A model generated the notes under the pieces. It saw only the letters and a list, made by a program, of their open reading frames with translations, made no database searches and was not told the DNA's origin. Below are positions 18,494 to 28,418 of a stretch of DNA of 64,000 nt, piece by piece (the first letter of the stretch is position 1; each line of letters opens with the position of its first letter). Source of the stretch: Terrilactibacillus tamarindi (GTDB lineage: Bacteria > Bacillota > Bacilli > Bacillales > Sporolactobacillaceae). Position numbers and translations under genes: made by a program. The stretch is from assembly GCF_009718825.1 (NCBI RefSeq), contig NZ_WNHB01000001.1, positions 62,001 to 126,000 on the forward strand, given 5' to 3'.

Positions 18494-19330
18494 TTGGTAT
18501 ATCGCTTACTAGTTTTAGACATCGACGGTACCCTTTTACGAAGCAATCATAAGTTGGATAGACAAACGAAAGAAGCTATAGCTTTTGCTAAAAGAAAAGG
18601 GGTTGCAGTAACTCTTGTATCGGATCGTCATTTTCACTCAGCAGCAAAAGTTGCCAAAGCTTTGAAGCTAAACCATCCAATCATTGCACATAATGGGGCA
18701 TTTGTCTCATCATCCATTGATCATCCACTTTACACAAGTAAAATTGAGCATGGCGTGTTAATGCAGTTAGTAGAATTCTTAGAAACGTATCCTTACCATA
18801 TTCAAATCTCTCATGAACGATTATCAATCAGTAATCGTCCCAAACAAAAGAATTTGATCGCAAAAATGACCATCGGGATGAGTGAACCACTTTTTTATCC
18901 TGTTACTTACGTGGATTCATTAAGCCAATACCTACTCGAAAATTTCGAGAGTGCAACTGATGTAAAAGTGACTCTAGATTCGAAAGACAGTGAAGAGGTT
19001 ATTGAATCATTAAAAGATTTCTTTCCTTCAATCGATATCAAAAAAGTATCGAATAATCAGCTCTTATTAACCAACCATCAAACGTCTCGATTTGATGCTC
19101 TTGTCCATTTAACGTCCCACCTTGGGATATCATTAGCTGAAACAGTCGCTGTGGGCGATGGACTAGAGGACTTAGAATTAATTGAAAAATGCGGACTTGG
19201 CGTAGCGATGAATAATGCCCCAAAAGTCGTGAAAGAGCGTGCTGATTGGATAACTCGATCGAATGATATGAATGGTGTTGCTTATATGGTGAAAGAGGTA
19301 TTTCGTAAACAATTACGTGTTAGTTTATAA
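18494..19330 (+). CDS. Cof-type HAD phosphatase
   Basis: This 278-residue hydrolase of the HAD superfamily, IIB (Cof) subgroup, has motif I LDIDGTLL (nucleophile and acid Asp, about residues 7-14), the motif II strand VTLVSDRH, and motif IV VGDGLEDLELIEK. The cap between motifs II and III fits sugar-phosphate or flavin-phosphate phosphatases. The substrate is unknown. The TTG start at 18494 follows AAAGGGGGA; the longer frame starts inside the binding site. It is a single-gene unit with its own terminator. The motif II region has Ser-Asp-Arg rather than the more common T/S-G-R. Confidence 0.85.
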   Translation: MVYRLLVLDIDGTLLRSNHKLDRQTKEAIAFAKRKGVAVTLVSDRHFHSAAKVAKALKLNHPIIAHNGAFVSSSIDHPLYTSKIEHGVLMQLVEFLETYPYHIQISHERLSISNRPKQKNLIAKMTIGMSEPLFYPVTYVDSLSQYLLENFESATDVKVTLDSKDSEEVIESLKDFFPSIDIKKVSNNQLLLTNHQTSRFDALVHLTSHLGISLAETVAVGDGLEDLELIEKCGLGVAMNNAPKVVKERADWITRSNDMNGVAYMVKEVFRKQLRVSL

Positions 19331-19377
19331 TAGGAAGTTAGTACATGAAATATTAGTATATTAAAAGAATATGAAAG

Positions 19378-19407
19378 ACAGGGGTCTAGCTGATCCCTGT
19401 TTTTTTA
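19378..19407 (+). terminator. Intrinsic terminator after the HAD gene
   Basis: ACAGGGG(T) pairs with (A)TCCCTGT around a short loop, followed by seven T residues. The rest of the 335-bp gap up to 19665 contains the palindrome at 19457-19476 and no gene. Confidence 0.8.
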
Positions 19408-19665
19408 TGGATTTAAAGAGGCAGTTCATCACGTACATAAAGTTAAAGTAAGGCCCATTTACACATTAATGTAAATATTATCTTGAATGAACAATCGTAT
19501 TGTATACTTAAGAAAAATATAGAAGGAAATAGAGGCTTTGTTAAAGAATCAGGTTAATACACACTATTTTTGACAATTCGTGTGAATCATGGCCACACAC
19601 ACTTTTCAGCCATGCTGATAGGCTGCATAAAGAAGAAAATTTTATCAATAGATAGAGGGATTCAA

Positions 19666-20313
19666 TTGAGTACAAAAGATATTATTAAAGAAGCCGAGTT
19701 ATATGTTAAAAATGAATTGAAAAAGGACCATACGGGTCATGATTGGTGGCACATCGATCGTGTAAGAAATATGGCTATGCGAATTGCCGAGGAAGAGCAA
19801 GCGAACTTATTTATTTGTGAAATGGCTTCTCTCCTTCATGATATAGCCGATGAAAAATTAAATGCTAGTGAATCAGAAGGGATTCAGAAAGTCAGTCATT
19901 GGCTTATTGAACATCATGTCGATGAAAAAACAAAAAAACACATTATGATGATCATTACGCAGATGTCTTTCAAGGGTGGAAACAGACCTCCTATGACGAG
20001 CATTGAAGGAAAGGTCGTTCAGGATGCAGATCGATTAGATGCCATGGGCGCCATTGGTATTGCAAGAGCTTTGACATTTGGAGGGGCCAAAAGTAGAGTC
20101 CTCTATGATCCCTCCATACAGCCCCGTTACGAATTAAACGAACGTAATTATCGTTCAAATGACCAGACGACCTTAAATCACTTTTATGAAAAATTATTTA
20201 AATTAAAAGATAGAATGAACACACGTTTAGGTAAAAAAATGGCCATTAAACGCCATGAACGGTTAGAAAGATTTGTACATGAATTTCTTGAGGAATGGGA
20301 AGGTCTAAGCTAA
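19666..20313 (+). CDS. HD-domain phosphohydrolase, YedJ-like
   Basis: The 215-residue protein has the HD-domain metal ligands in order: HDWWHIDRVRNMA (about 26-38), LLHDIADEK (His-Asp pair, about 63-71) and the distal QDADRLDAMGAIGIAR with its Asp. The spacing matches the YedJ group of metal-dependent phosphohydrolases. The substrate is unknown. The TTG at 19666 with GAGGG upstream fits family length; an upstream frame to 19570 would add 32 low-quality residues. It lies between the HAD phosphatase and the yhaO promoter. Confidence 0.85.
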   Translation: MSTKDIIKEAELYVKNELKKDHTGHDWWHIDRVRNMAMRIAEEEQANLFICEMASLLHDIADEKLNASESEGIQKVSHWLIEHHVDEKTKKHIMMIITQMSFKGGNRPPMTSIEGKVVQDADRLDAMGAIGIARALTFGGAKSRVLYDPSIQPRYELNERNYRSNDQTTLNHFYEKLFKLKDRMNTRLGKKMAIKRHERLERFVHEFLEEWEGLS

Positions 20314-20398
20314 ATTGACCTTGATAAAAATAAAGGTTGATAGACTGCTTTATGAGTAAGTTCAATTAATAGTCTGTGATCATACATAAATATTTATA

Positions 20399-20432
20399 AG
20401 AACGTGTGATCGTCTTTTTAATATGCTAAAAT
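20399..20432 (+). promoter_or_regulatory. Putative yhaO promoter with LexA-like box
   Basis: AGAACGTGTGATCG (20399-20412) matches the Bacillus LexA consensus CGAACRNRYGTTYG with two mismatches. It abuts an extended -10 (TGC-TAAAAT, 20424-20432). The yhaO-yhaN-yhaM genes are, to my recollection, in the SOS regulon of B. subtilis, which supports the reading. Confidence 0.4.
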
Positions 20433-20463
20433 AAAGGAAATGGAAAAAAAGGGGGTTTCCCAC

Positions 20464-21678
20464 ATGATTCGGTTTATTCATACAGCAGATCTTCACCTAG
20501 ATCGTCCGTTTGTTGGCCTTTCTCATTTACCAAATAAAATTTATCATAGAATGAGGGAAAGTACGTTTACTGCTTTCGATACGATCATTAAGAAGGCGAT
20601 TGAAACAAAAGTAGATTTTATTATTATAGCTGGAGATATCTTTGATGGCAGTCACCGAAGTTTTAAAGCCCAGAATCGTTTTATTACAGGAATGAGAAAA
20701 CTGCATCAAGCTGGAATTCATGTCTATCTTTCTTATGGCAATCATGATCATTTAAATGATGATTGGAATCGTCTGTCTTTTCCAGATAATGTCCATGTAT
20801 TTCCTCCTGAAGTAAAGAGATTTACGTTTAGCAAAGCGGGAGACAACCGTTGTGATCTATATGGTTTTAGCTATAAAGAAAAACATATACAAAATAATAT
20901 GATCCCTTTTTACCCCGAAAAAGAGGGCTCTCACTACCATATAGGCATCCTTCACGGAGCAGAAAAAGAACCATCTAATGAGAATCATTATGCCCCTTTT
21001 TTAACGTCAGAACTTATTGATTTACACTATGATTACTGGGCTTTAGGGCATATTCATAAAAGAGAGAAACTATCCCTAAACCATGACATTTGGTATCCAG
21101 GAAACATTCAAGGCCTGTCAAAAAAGGAAACTGGAGTTAAGGGAGCTTCATTAGTTGAAATGGATCATACGCATGTTCATACATCCTTTTTTCCAACATC
21201 AGATGTTGTTTGGGATGAAGCAAACTTAAATATAGAGAGAACAGAAAAAATTGATCGAGTCATCCATCAAATTGATCAATTAAAGGATGAAAAACGAAGC
21301 CAAACCAACGGGACTCTACTAACTCTATATATAGAAGGATCTACCTCTCTTCTGCAGGGACGAGATGTAGATGAGAAAATCGAAGAGTTACTCGAGTCCG
21401 TTCGGGACGAAGAAGAGGAACGTGATGACTTTGTTTGGATCGTATCCATTATAAATCAAACAGATCCATTGTGGGATATTGATGAATTAAAGCAAAATAA
21501 TTACTTTATTGGGGATGTACTAAAAGAGATTGATTCTATTAATATGGGATCTGCTTTATCGATTCTCTATCATCATCATTTAGGTAAGCGCTATTTGGGT
21601 AACATAACGGATGAAGTAAGACAAAGTATCAAACATGAGGCAGAAAAATTAATTGTACAAGCACTATATAAAGGTTAG
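20464..21678 (+). CDS. yhaO: SbcD-like metallophosphoesterase YhaO
   Basis: This 404-residue calcineurin-type phosphoesterase has metal motifs HTADLHLDRPF (Asp9, His11), AGDIFDG (Asp58), YGNHDH (Asn93, His94, Asp95), HGAEK and LGHIHKRE near residue 197. This is the SbcD/Mre11 order. With the SMC-like YhaN encoded next door it is expected to form a DNA end-processing nuclease related to SbcCD. GGGGG lies ten bases before ATG 20464; the length is close to the B. subtilis protein. Only 21 bp separate it from yhaN, so they are co-transcribed. Confidence 0.92.
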   Translation: MIRFIHTADLHLDRPFVGLSHLPNKIYHRMRESTFTAFDTIIKKAIETKVDFIIIAGDIFDGSHRSFKAQNRFITGMRKLHQAGIHVYLSYGNHDHLNDDWNRLSFPDNVHVFPPEVKRFTFSKAGDNRCDLYGFSYKEKHIQNNMIPFYPEKEGSHYHIGILHGAEKEPSNENHYAPFLTSELIDLHYDYWALGHIHKREKLSLNHDIWYPGNIQGLSKKETGVKGASLVEMDHTHVHTSFFPTSDVVWDEANLNIERTEKIDRVIHQIDQLKDEKRSQTNGTLLTLYIEGSTSLLQGRDVDEKIEELLESVRDEEEERDDFVWIVSIINQTDPLWDIDELKQNNYFIGDVLKEIDSINMGSALSILYHHHLGKRYLGNITDEVRQSIKHEAEKLIVQALYKG

Positions 21679-21699
21679 ATACAGTTAGGAGGGGAAACG

Positions 21700-24687
21700 A
21701 TGAAAATAAGGGAAATTCAAATTCAACAGTTTGGGCAATTTGATCATAAGATATATCAATTCCCAAGCCATCCTTTTCTTATTATTTATGGACCCAATGA
21801 GGCTGGAAAATCAACACTTTTTGAGGTCATAAAAGCCGTTTTGTTTGGATTTCCATCAAAAAATCATCTCTCAAATTATTTAAAAGATAAAGATATTAAA
21901 AGGCTTAGTGGTTCTCTGAAAATCGAAACAAAAGAAGGTATGAGGACCTATACAAGAGATTATAAAACCAATGAATTTCTAAAAACTTACATAGAGCAAA
22001 TTGGACATGAAATTGACGAAATACCTGGGTTTAAAGGTGTTGATCGAACTTTCTTTGAATCTATCTTTTGTTTTAATTTAGATGGTCTTAGAGATTTACA
22101 TCAAGTAAAAACCGAAGACTTGAATCAATTTTTGTTTAATGCAGGAATGATGGGCAGCACAGAATTATCCGAATTAGAGCAAAAGTTATCTAAGAAACGA
22201 GATGAACTATATAAACGCGCTGGAAGGAAACCGGAGATTAATCAATTATTAATCGAAAGACACCATAAAGAACAACAACGAAAACAATTAGAAAAAAGCA
22301 GAAAAACGTTTAGTGAACTTCAAAATAGGATAAAGGCGGCGAAGGAATATCAGGAAAATTTGAAAGCCAAAAAGCGCCAAATTTATATCCGTTTAGAAGA
22401 ATACAAGCTTTCTAAAACGCTACATCCATTACTTGTATCCTACCATTATTTAAAGAATGAAGAAAAGATTTATCAGCCTAAGCACCCCTTTCCCGAACAA
22501 GGTATTGAACGATTTGAAAAATGGAAAACAAAATTTGTGGCTTTTGAAGGTGAATGTGCGGAAATTAACGAGAAAATGAAACAATTAAAACAAGAGATGA
22601 ACACAATTAAGATAGATGATTCTCTTTTATCCATGGAGGAAAGGATTGTAACGCTTTTGAAATCCACCTCAAAATATGAGCATACTTGTGAGCAAATTTC
22701 TAGCCTGAATGATACTATCACCGATGAGAAACAGCAGATTGAAGAAAATCTTCGCATTCTTGGCCCAGACTGGTCACTTGATCGAATTCGTCAGGTAAAT
22801 ACAAATCTAGAGACGAAGCAAGACATGAAACGGTTGCTTCATGAAAGACATAGAGCAATAGAAGATGTTGCGTATTATGAAAAAATAGTTGCCCAGAGAT
22901 CCGAAGAATTACAACAGATCAAAGGTCGGATTGAACAAGGAAAAAGTCAACTCATGCACACCACAGAACGGGAAATGATGGAAAGAGAAATACAGCGCAT
23001 TAAAAATGATCAAGATCTGTTAAAAGAAAAAGAATGGCTAGAACAAAACAGTCAAATTCTCCAACATGATCATCAACAGAACGGATTAAAGAATAAAGGC
23101 TCAATGAGCACTAGTTTAGGCGTTTTTTTATCTCTGTTAGTTGGGGGCCTTCTTTTTCTAGTTGATCATGTTGTAGGTATGGTGGCTTTAGCACTTGGGA
23201 TAATCTTTAGCATCTGTGCCTCTTTTTTGATGAAAAAACCATCAAGTAGAAAAGATGAACCTGATAAAATAACACAAAGATTGAATGAGATTATCGCCAT
23301 TTTAAATGAAGAACCAGAGATCAAATCAAGTTACGAAGAACTAAGTCATAAGCTTGAAAAAGATCGGCAACTTGCCATGATGCAAGAGATGGAACAAAAA
23401 CAATATGAGACGGTAAAAAAGAAATATGACGTTTCCCTTTTTAAACTAAATCAAGCGATGAACACAGTTGATAAAGCTGATCAAGCGTTTAATGAATGGC
23501 TTAAGAATCACGGATTTCCATCCATCCCTTTAAGTCTAATAGATGAAAGTTTTCAAGTGATTCAAGAAACTCAAAAGGCTTTGAATCGAATAAGCTACTT
23601 AAATATGAAAATAGATCAAAGAATGCAGGAGAAAAAGGCCTATGAAGCTACAAAAGATGAGATTTTTAACAGTCTAGCGTTAAATGCAGATACTGAGCAA
23701 CTCGAACAAAAACTGAAGACAGAAAAGGAAAAGAAAGAGAAACTAAACAACTATCAACAACAATATCACCTCTTCTTTCAGCAGAAGAAAAGCTTAAAAG
23801 AAAAAGTGATAACCTACCAAAAAGAATGTCAATACCTGTTAGAATTAGCTTGTGTTGAAGATGAAGAAAACTTTCGTTTAGAAGCGAAACGGCATGATAA
23901 ATATCATGAACTACAGAAAAAAATCAGCGAACGATATGAGCAAATATTGAATAGTGTTGGAAGCAAAGAAAAAGCGGAAAACTATATAAGTGAACCCATA
24001 GAGGACATTTATGATGCAAAAAAAGAACAAGATGAAATAGCCTCATTAGAGGAAATTGAGTTAGAAGAGGAAAGATTAAATCGTCAATTAATTGATGACT
24101 TGTCTCGTGCACAAAGCCTTGAACAAGATGAACGATATGATGATGTCGTCTATGATATAGCTAGATTAGATAGCAATTTACAGGAAAAATCTAGGAAATG
24201 GGCCATATATCAATTGGCTTTAACGAGTTTAAATAAAGTGAAAGAAGAATACCGTAAGACAAAATTACCTAAAGTATTGAGAGCAGCAGAAACGTATTTT
24301 AGTAAAATGACAAATCAAATCTACACAGCTGTATTTCTACATACAGAACGGGGATTTATTGTCCGAGATTCTAAAGGCAATGAATATGAGGTTAGTCAAT
24401 TAAGCAGAGGCACAAGTGAGCAACTGTATTTATCTATTAGACTAGCTCTAGCCTCTATTGTTGAAACGAAAGAAGCTTTACCTATTATTATCGATGATAG
24501 TCTAGTCAATTTCGATCAGGAGAGACGATCACAAGTCTTATCGGTACTAACAGAAGTATCAAAAAAACATCAAGTTATATTATTTACATGTCATAAGGAA
24601 TGGCGTCATGAGGTTTCTGAATCAAGCTTCATTTCACTCGATTTAGCACAAAAAAAGATTGAAGATCCTGTCATCAAAACGGTGTGA
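21700..24687 (+). CDS. yhaN: SMC/Rad50-like ATPase YhaN
   Basis: The 995-residue protein has an N-terminal ATPase half with Walker A GPNEAGKST (31-39) and a C-terminal half with signature LSRGTSEQ (about 901-908) and Walker B LPIIIDDSL (about 926-934). Between them lie long charged coiled coils of about 850 residues, interrupted by two hydrophobic segments at about 470-516, which could be membrane spans as in other YhaN proteins. It is the expected partner of YhaO. A Shine-Dalgarno sequence AGGAGGGG precedes the ATG. No zinc-hook CxxC is seen at the apex, unlike Rad50. Confidence 0.92.
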   Translation: MKIREIQIQQFGQFDHKIYQFPSHPFLIIYGPNEAGKSTLFEVIKAVLFGFPSKNHLSNYLKDKDIKRLSGSLKIETKEGMRTYTRDYKTNEFLKTYIEQIGHEIDEIPGFKGVDRTFFESIFCFNLDGLRDLHQVKTEDLNQFLFNAGMMGSTELSELEQKLSKKRDELYKRAGRKPEINQLLIERHHKEQQRKQLEKSRKTFSELQNRIKAAKEYQENLKAKKRQIYIRLEEYKLSKTLHPLLVSYHYLKNEEKIYQPKHPFPEQGIERFEKWKTKFVAFEGECAEINEKMKQLKQEMNTIKIDDSLLSMEERIVTLLKSTSKYEHTCEQISSLNDTITDEKQQIEENLRILGPDWSLDRIRQVNTNLETKQDMKRLLHERHRAIEDVAYYEKIVAQRSEELQQIKGRIEQGKSQLMHTTEREMMEREIQRIKNDQDLLKEKEWLEQNSQILQHDHQQNGLKNKGSMSTSLGVFLSLLVGGLLFLVDHVVGMVALALGIIFSICASFLMKKPSSRKDEPDKITQRLNEIIAILNEEPEIKSSYEELSHKLEKDRQLAMMQEMEQKQYETVKKKYDVSLFKLNQAMNTVDKADQAFNEWLKNHGFPSIPLSLIDESFQVIQETQKALNRISYLNMKIDQRMQEKKAYEATKDEIFNSLALNADTEQLEQKLKTEKEKKEKLNNYQQQYHLFFQQKKSLKEKVITYQKECQYLLELACVEDEENFRLEAKRHDKYHELQKKISERYEQILNSVGSKEKAENYISEPIEDIYDAKKEQDEIASLEEIELEEERLNRQLIDDLSRAQSLEQDERYDDVVYDIARLDSNLQEKSRKWAIYQLALTSLNKVKEEYRKTKLPKVLRAAETYFSKMTNQIYTAVFLHTERGFIVRDSKGNEYEVSQLSRGTSEQLYLSIRLALASIVETKEALPIIIDDSLVNFDQERRSQVLSVLTEVSKKHQVILFTCHKEWRHEVSESSFISLDLAQKKIEDPVIKTV

Positions 24688-24721
24688 ATAATAGGCTAAC
24701 TAGAGGAATTAGATTTTTTCA

Positions 24722-24828
24722 TGTTATAATTTAAACACTCGCTTAACTAACCTTCTGAGATGGGTTTACCCCGTGAGTTTAATCATTCTTAATTTAATAT
24801 TATTTAAGAATCATAGGTTATGTTATAA
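24722..24828 (+). promoter_or_regulatory. Regulatory region of cssRS: extended -10 elements and an inverted repeat
   Basis: The gap between yhaN and cssR has two extended -10 elements: TG-T-TATAAT (24722-24730) and TG-T-TATAAC (about 24820-24828). ATTCTTAA (24785-24792) is inverted as TTAAGAAT (24804-24811) and ends just upstream of the second. This suggests that the two-component genes have their own, possibly autoregulated, promoter. Confidence 0.4.
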
Positions 24829-24859
24829 CTTGGAAAAGATTTTTTAGGATGTGATAGAA

Positions 24860-25537
24860 ATGAATCAAATGACTTTTAAAATTAATTTAGTTGAAGATGA
24901 AGAGAAACTGTCTTCTATTTTAAAGGCCTATATGGTAAAAGAAGGATGGGAGGTTTCAGTCTTCCATACGGCGGAAGAAGCTATAAAATACTTACACAAC
25001 GGTGTACATCTTTGGATTCTAGATATTATGCTTCCAGGCATGTCTGGTTATGATCTCATAAAGAAAATTAAAGAAAACCACTCGGATCAACCTGTCATTT
25101 TTATTTCGGCACGAGATCAAGACTTAGATAAAATTATCGGTTTAGAAATGGGAAGCGATGATTATTTAACTAAACCTTTTTTACCAAAAGAACTTGTCAT
25201 ACGAGCAAAAAAATTGCTCCATCGAGTGTATGGACAAGGTACCCGTTCAAATACCATTATAATTTCGAAATATACCCTTGATATTCATAAACGGAAAGTG
25301 TTTGATGACGATGGTGAGCTTATTGAACTGACATCGAAAGAATTCGATGTTCTCTTATTTTTGGTTGAAAACATAAACGTTTCTAAATCAAGACAAGATA
25401 TTTTACACGAAGTTTGGGGAAAAGATTATGTCGGTTCTGATCGAGCCGTTGATGATGTGATTAGACGTATCCGAAGAAAATTATGCAGACTCTCATTAGA
25501 AACCGTCTACGGGGCGGGGTATCGGGTTGTGTCATAA
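24860..25537 (+). CDS. cssR: CssR-like OmpR-family response regulator
   Basis: The 225-residue regulator has a receiver domain with acidic pair EDEE, phosphorylation Asp55 in LWILDIMLPG, FISARD with the conserved Ser and a Lys in TKPFLPKEL, followed by an OmpR winged-helix domain (LTSKEFDVLLFL, GSDRAVDDVIRRIRRKL). The receiver closely resembles CssR, the B. subtilis regulator that responds to misfolded secreted protein and activates htrA/htrB, including the HLWILDIMLP-like and FISARD-DxDxxxGLExGS stretches. ATG 24860 is preferred to GTG 24851, which would overlap the AGGATG site. The gene sits between yhaN and yhaM. Confidence 0.82.
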   Translation: MNQMTFKINLVEDEEKLSSILKAYMVKEGWEVSVFHTAEEAIKYLHNGVHLWILDIMLPGMSGYDLIKKIKENHSDQPVIFISARDQDLDKIIGLEMGSDDYLTKPFLPKELVIRAKKLLHRVYGQGTRSNTIIISKYTLDIHKRKVFDDDGELIELTSKEFDVLLFLVENINVSKSRQDILHEVWGKDYVGSDRAVDDVIRRIRRKLCRLSLETVYGAGYRVVS

Positions 25538-26899
25538 ATGAAATGGACCATCACACTTTCACAAAGGATATGGATATCTTTCGCGATTCTTATTGTTCTT
25601 ATTGGTTTAATTATTGCATTTGTCTACCCATTTTATATTCAAGAGACGCTCATAGATGATACCTTTTCTACGATCGAACAAGAACAGTGGACTATTCTGC
25701 ATCATCAAAATCCGAATGATTATTCAGGTAATCCAGAGCTGGAAGGCAATGAAAATCAGCAAACCACACGAACAATTTTAAACCGTGTTGTACTCAAAGA
25801 CGCCGAAATCCCTGAAAATGATTCCGTATTAAAAACGATGATGCTTCAAGCGAAAGATCAAAAAAAGGAAAGTAAACGATATCAATTAACCTTAAAAGGC
25901 ACCACTCTTTTCTACGTCATTAGAAAAATAGAAGTCAATACGGAGAGTGGATACCTCATTTCGTATACATGGGATACGTACACCCAGATTATGATGCATA
26001 AATTATGGTCTAGACTGTTGTTTATTTTTATATTAGCAGGCATCTTTAGTTTGTTTATTGCCGCTTGGCTTGCTCGTTATTTAAAACGACCACTAAATAT
26101 TCTTGGGCGACATTTTGATGAGATTGCGCATTTTAATTGGCAAAAGCCTTTTGAATGGAAAAATAATGATGAATTTGGCCAGCTATCCGCCCAATTTGAG
26201 CGGATGCGTGTTAATTTAATACGCTATGATGAATCTCAAAAATACTTTTTGCAGCAAGCTTCACATGAACTTAAGACCCCAATTATGATTATCCAGAGTT
26301 ATGCACAATCTGCAAAAGATGGTATCTACCCACAAGGGGATTTAGATGATACGATGGATGTCATTATTAACGAAGCTTCACAAATGGAGAAAAGAGTAAG
26401 AAAACTTATTTATTATGCAAAAGTCGATTCTTTGAGAGAAAAAGCACCTGTTTTTACACGCGTTGTTTTTGGTGATCTTGCTAATGAATTAAAAGAGCGC
26501 TTCGCTACACAGCGTCCCTCTGTCAAGATACATGTTGAGGGTGAAAAGAATGAGTGGTATGTGGACGAAGAACAATGGAGGATCTTATTAGAAAATCTTC
26601 TTGAAAATGCGCTTCGTTATGCAAAAGAAAACGTTTGGCTAACGACGGAAAGCACCGATTTATATACTAGACTGATTGTGAAAAATGATGGCAATTCTAT
26701 TCCTGATGATGAAATGATGAATCTCTTTGAGCCTTTTAGAAAAGGAAAACAAGGACAATTTGGGTTAGGATTATCCATCGTGAAACGAATTGTAGATCGA
26801 CATTCGGGTACCATTTCTATTCAAAATGAACAACCAAATGGAGTTGCTTTTATTGTTACAATCAGCCATAAACAAACGAGCAAATGGTTAAATAAATAA
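25538..26899 (+). CDS. cssS: CssS-like sensor histidine kinase
   Basis: The 453-residue kinase has an N-terminal membrane span (about 10-32), an extracytoplasmic domain of about 125 residues, and a second span near 162-184. A HAMP linker follows, then the H-box [16 protein letters not shown] (His243), the N-box [13 protein letters not shown], and the G-boxes ending in [14 protein letters not shown]. The length matches B. subtilis CssS (451). It presumably senses folding stress outside the membrane and phosphorylates the adjacent regulator. It starts immediately after the cssR stop codon. It ends 19 bp before yhaM. Confidence 0.85.
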   Translation: MKWTITLSQRIWISFAILIVLIGLIIAFVYPFYIQETLIDDTFSTIEQEQWTILHHQNPNDYSGNPELEGNENQQTTRTILNRVVLKDAEIPENDSVLKTMMLQAKDQKKESKRYQLTLKGTTLFYVIRKIEVNTESGYLISYTWDTYTQIMMHKLWSRLLFIFILAGIFSLFIAAWLARYLKRPLNILGRHFDEIAHFNWQKPFEWKNNDEFGQLSAQFERMRVNLIRYDESQKYFLQQASHELKTPIMIIQSYAQSAKDGIYPQGDLDDTMDVIINEASQMEKRVRKLIYYAKVDSLREKAPVFTRVVFGDLANELKERFATQRPSVKIHVEGEKNEWYVDEEQWRILLENLLENALRYAKENVWLTTESTDLYTRLIVKNDGNSIPDDEMMNLFEPFRKGKQGQFGLGLSIVKRIVDRHSGTISIQNEQPNGVAFIVTISHKQTSKWLNK

Positions 26900-26918
26900 A
26901 ATAGAGGAGGAATCATGT

Positions 26919-27890
26919 GTGAGCGGAATTAGTTCATTTAATGAAGGAGACAAGGTGAATCAATTTGTTCTTATAAAATCTGTCACTAAGGGAACTACGT
27001 CAACGGGGAAGCCGTTTCTAACCTTGATATTACAAGACCGTACGGGTGAAATTGATGCCAAACTTTGGGATTGTTCAGAGCAAGATATCGTTGATTATGC
27101 TGCTGATAAAATTGTGAAGATACATGGCGAAATAACCCTATATCGTGGTAAAAAGCAATTGCGTCTTCATGCGATCCGTTTAACGAATGAACAAGACAAC
27201 ATAAAGAAATCCAGTCTTATTATGTCAGCCCCTGTAAGTATTGAAGACATGGTTGAAAGTATAACCAAATATGTGTTTGAGATTAAAAATCCTAATTTAC
27301 AGAGATTGACTAGGGCCTTGCTAAAAAAACATCATGAAGCATTTTTTGAATTCCCGGCTGCCGTTCGGAACCATCATGAGTTTATGTCGGGACTCGCTTA
27401 TCATGTTGTATCAATGCTTAAATTGGCTGAATCTGTAGCGAAGTTATACCCATCTCTAGACACTGATTTACTTTATTCAGGGATTATTCTTCACGATATG
27501 GGAAAAGTCATTGAACTTTCAGGACCAACAGCGACAAGTTACACATTAGAAGGTAAGCTTCTCGGGCATATAACGATCATGGTCAATGAAATTGGCGATA
27601 TGGCAAGACAATTAGAACTCGATGGAGAAGAACTTGTTATTCTACAACATATCGTCTTAAGCCATCACTCGAAGCCAGAGTGGGGAAGCCCCAAACCGCC
27701 CTTAATTAAAGAGGCCGAGATTATTCATATGTTAGATAATTTGGATGCTAAAATGAATATGATGGATCGCGCTCTTGAAAAAGTAAAGCCGGGTGAATTC
27801 ACAGAGCGATTGTTTGCCCTGGATCAACGTGCCCTTTACCGCCCAAAGACGATTTCTATAAGTAGTCAAATGCAACCCGAACGGAATTGA
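26919..27890 (+). CDS. yhaM: 3'-5' exoribonuclease YhaM
   Basis: The 323-residue protein has an N-terminal OB-fold ([15 protein letters not shown] region, about 45-60) and a C-terminal HD domain with [24 protein letters not shown] (His-Asp pair) and [13 protein letters not shown]. This OB-HD order is typical of YhaM, a Mn-dependent 3'-5' exonuclease for RNA and single-stranded DNA. The start is GTG 26919 after GAGGAGG; the ATG two bases upstream gives a short closed frame. The usual yhaN-yhaM junction is broken here by the two-component genes. Confidence 0.94.
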   Translation: MSGISSFNEGDKVNQFVLIKSVTKGTTSTGKPFLTLILQDRTGEIDAKLWDCSEQDIVDYAADKIVKIHGEITLYRGKKQLRLHAIRLTNEQDNIKKSSLIMSAPVSIEDMVESITKYVFEIKNPNLQRLTRALLKKHHEAFFEFPAAVRNHHEFMSGLAYHVVSMLKLAESVAKLYPSLDTDLLYSGIILHDMGKVIELSGPTATSYTLEGKLLGHITIMVNEIGDMARQLELDGEELVILQHIVLSHHSKPEWGSPKPPLIKEAEIIHMLDNLDAKMNMMDRALEKVKPGEFTERLFALDQRALYRPKTISISSQMQPERN

Positions 27891-27958
27891 CAAGCTATTC
27901 ATAATCTGGTCCCCTAAGGCATATAGTAGAGTAACAAATTAATATGGAGGGACTACTG

Positions 27959-28252
27959 ATGAAACGGACAAAACGGTCACTATTCTTGATTGGGGTTATT
28001 TTAACTCTATTCGTTTTACAGCAATTTCATCTACTTGGGTCTATGATAGAGCAAATCGAAACTCTTCCATGGTGGGGGATCATGGTTGTTTTAGGAATAA
28101 TATTTAGCGGGTATCAAGCCTTTACTTTATCACGAAAAGATAAAGAAATTGATGATAAGTGGGTTGAAGAGCAAGGTCATGTCTATATTGAAAGAATGGA
28201 AATGGAGAAAGCCAAACGCAAAACAAATGAAGCAACGGATGCGATACATTAA
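27959..28252 (+). CDS. yhaL: Sporulation protein YhaL
   Basis: A 97-residue small membrane protein with two hydrophobic segments (about 10-27 and 37-55) followed by a charged tail with DDKWVEEQGHVYIERME. This tail and the position between yhaM and prsA match YhaL, a forespore-associated protein of unknown function. ATG 27959 has GGAGG nine bases upstream. A terminator stem starts inside the last codons and ends in the following T-rich stretch. Confidence 0.82.
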   Translation: MKRTKRSLFLIGVILTLFVLQQFHLLGSMIEQIETLPWWGIMVVLGIIFSGYQAFTLSRKDKEIDDKWVEEQGHVYIERMEMEKAKRKTNEATDAIH

Positions 28253-28266
28253 GCATCCGTTGTTTC
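28232..28266 (+). terminator. Terminator overlapping the yhaL 3' end
   Basis: GCAACGGATGC (28232-28242) is perfectly inverted as GCATCCGTTGT (28253-28263), with the yhaL stop codon in the loop and a T-rich tail. Confidence 0.8.
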
Positions 28267-28418
28267 TTGTTATGTTCAGAGATGACACTGACCACTCTAT
28301 CTTTCATTCTTTAGATATTAATAGAAATAAGCTCGTTCGGGTGCACACTTTACATAAATTCGAAGAAAGAGAATAATAGGTATTGTATGCGTAATAAATG
28401 AAAAGTGGAGGGTGTCTA

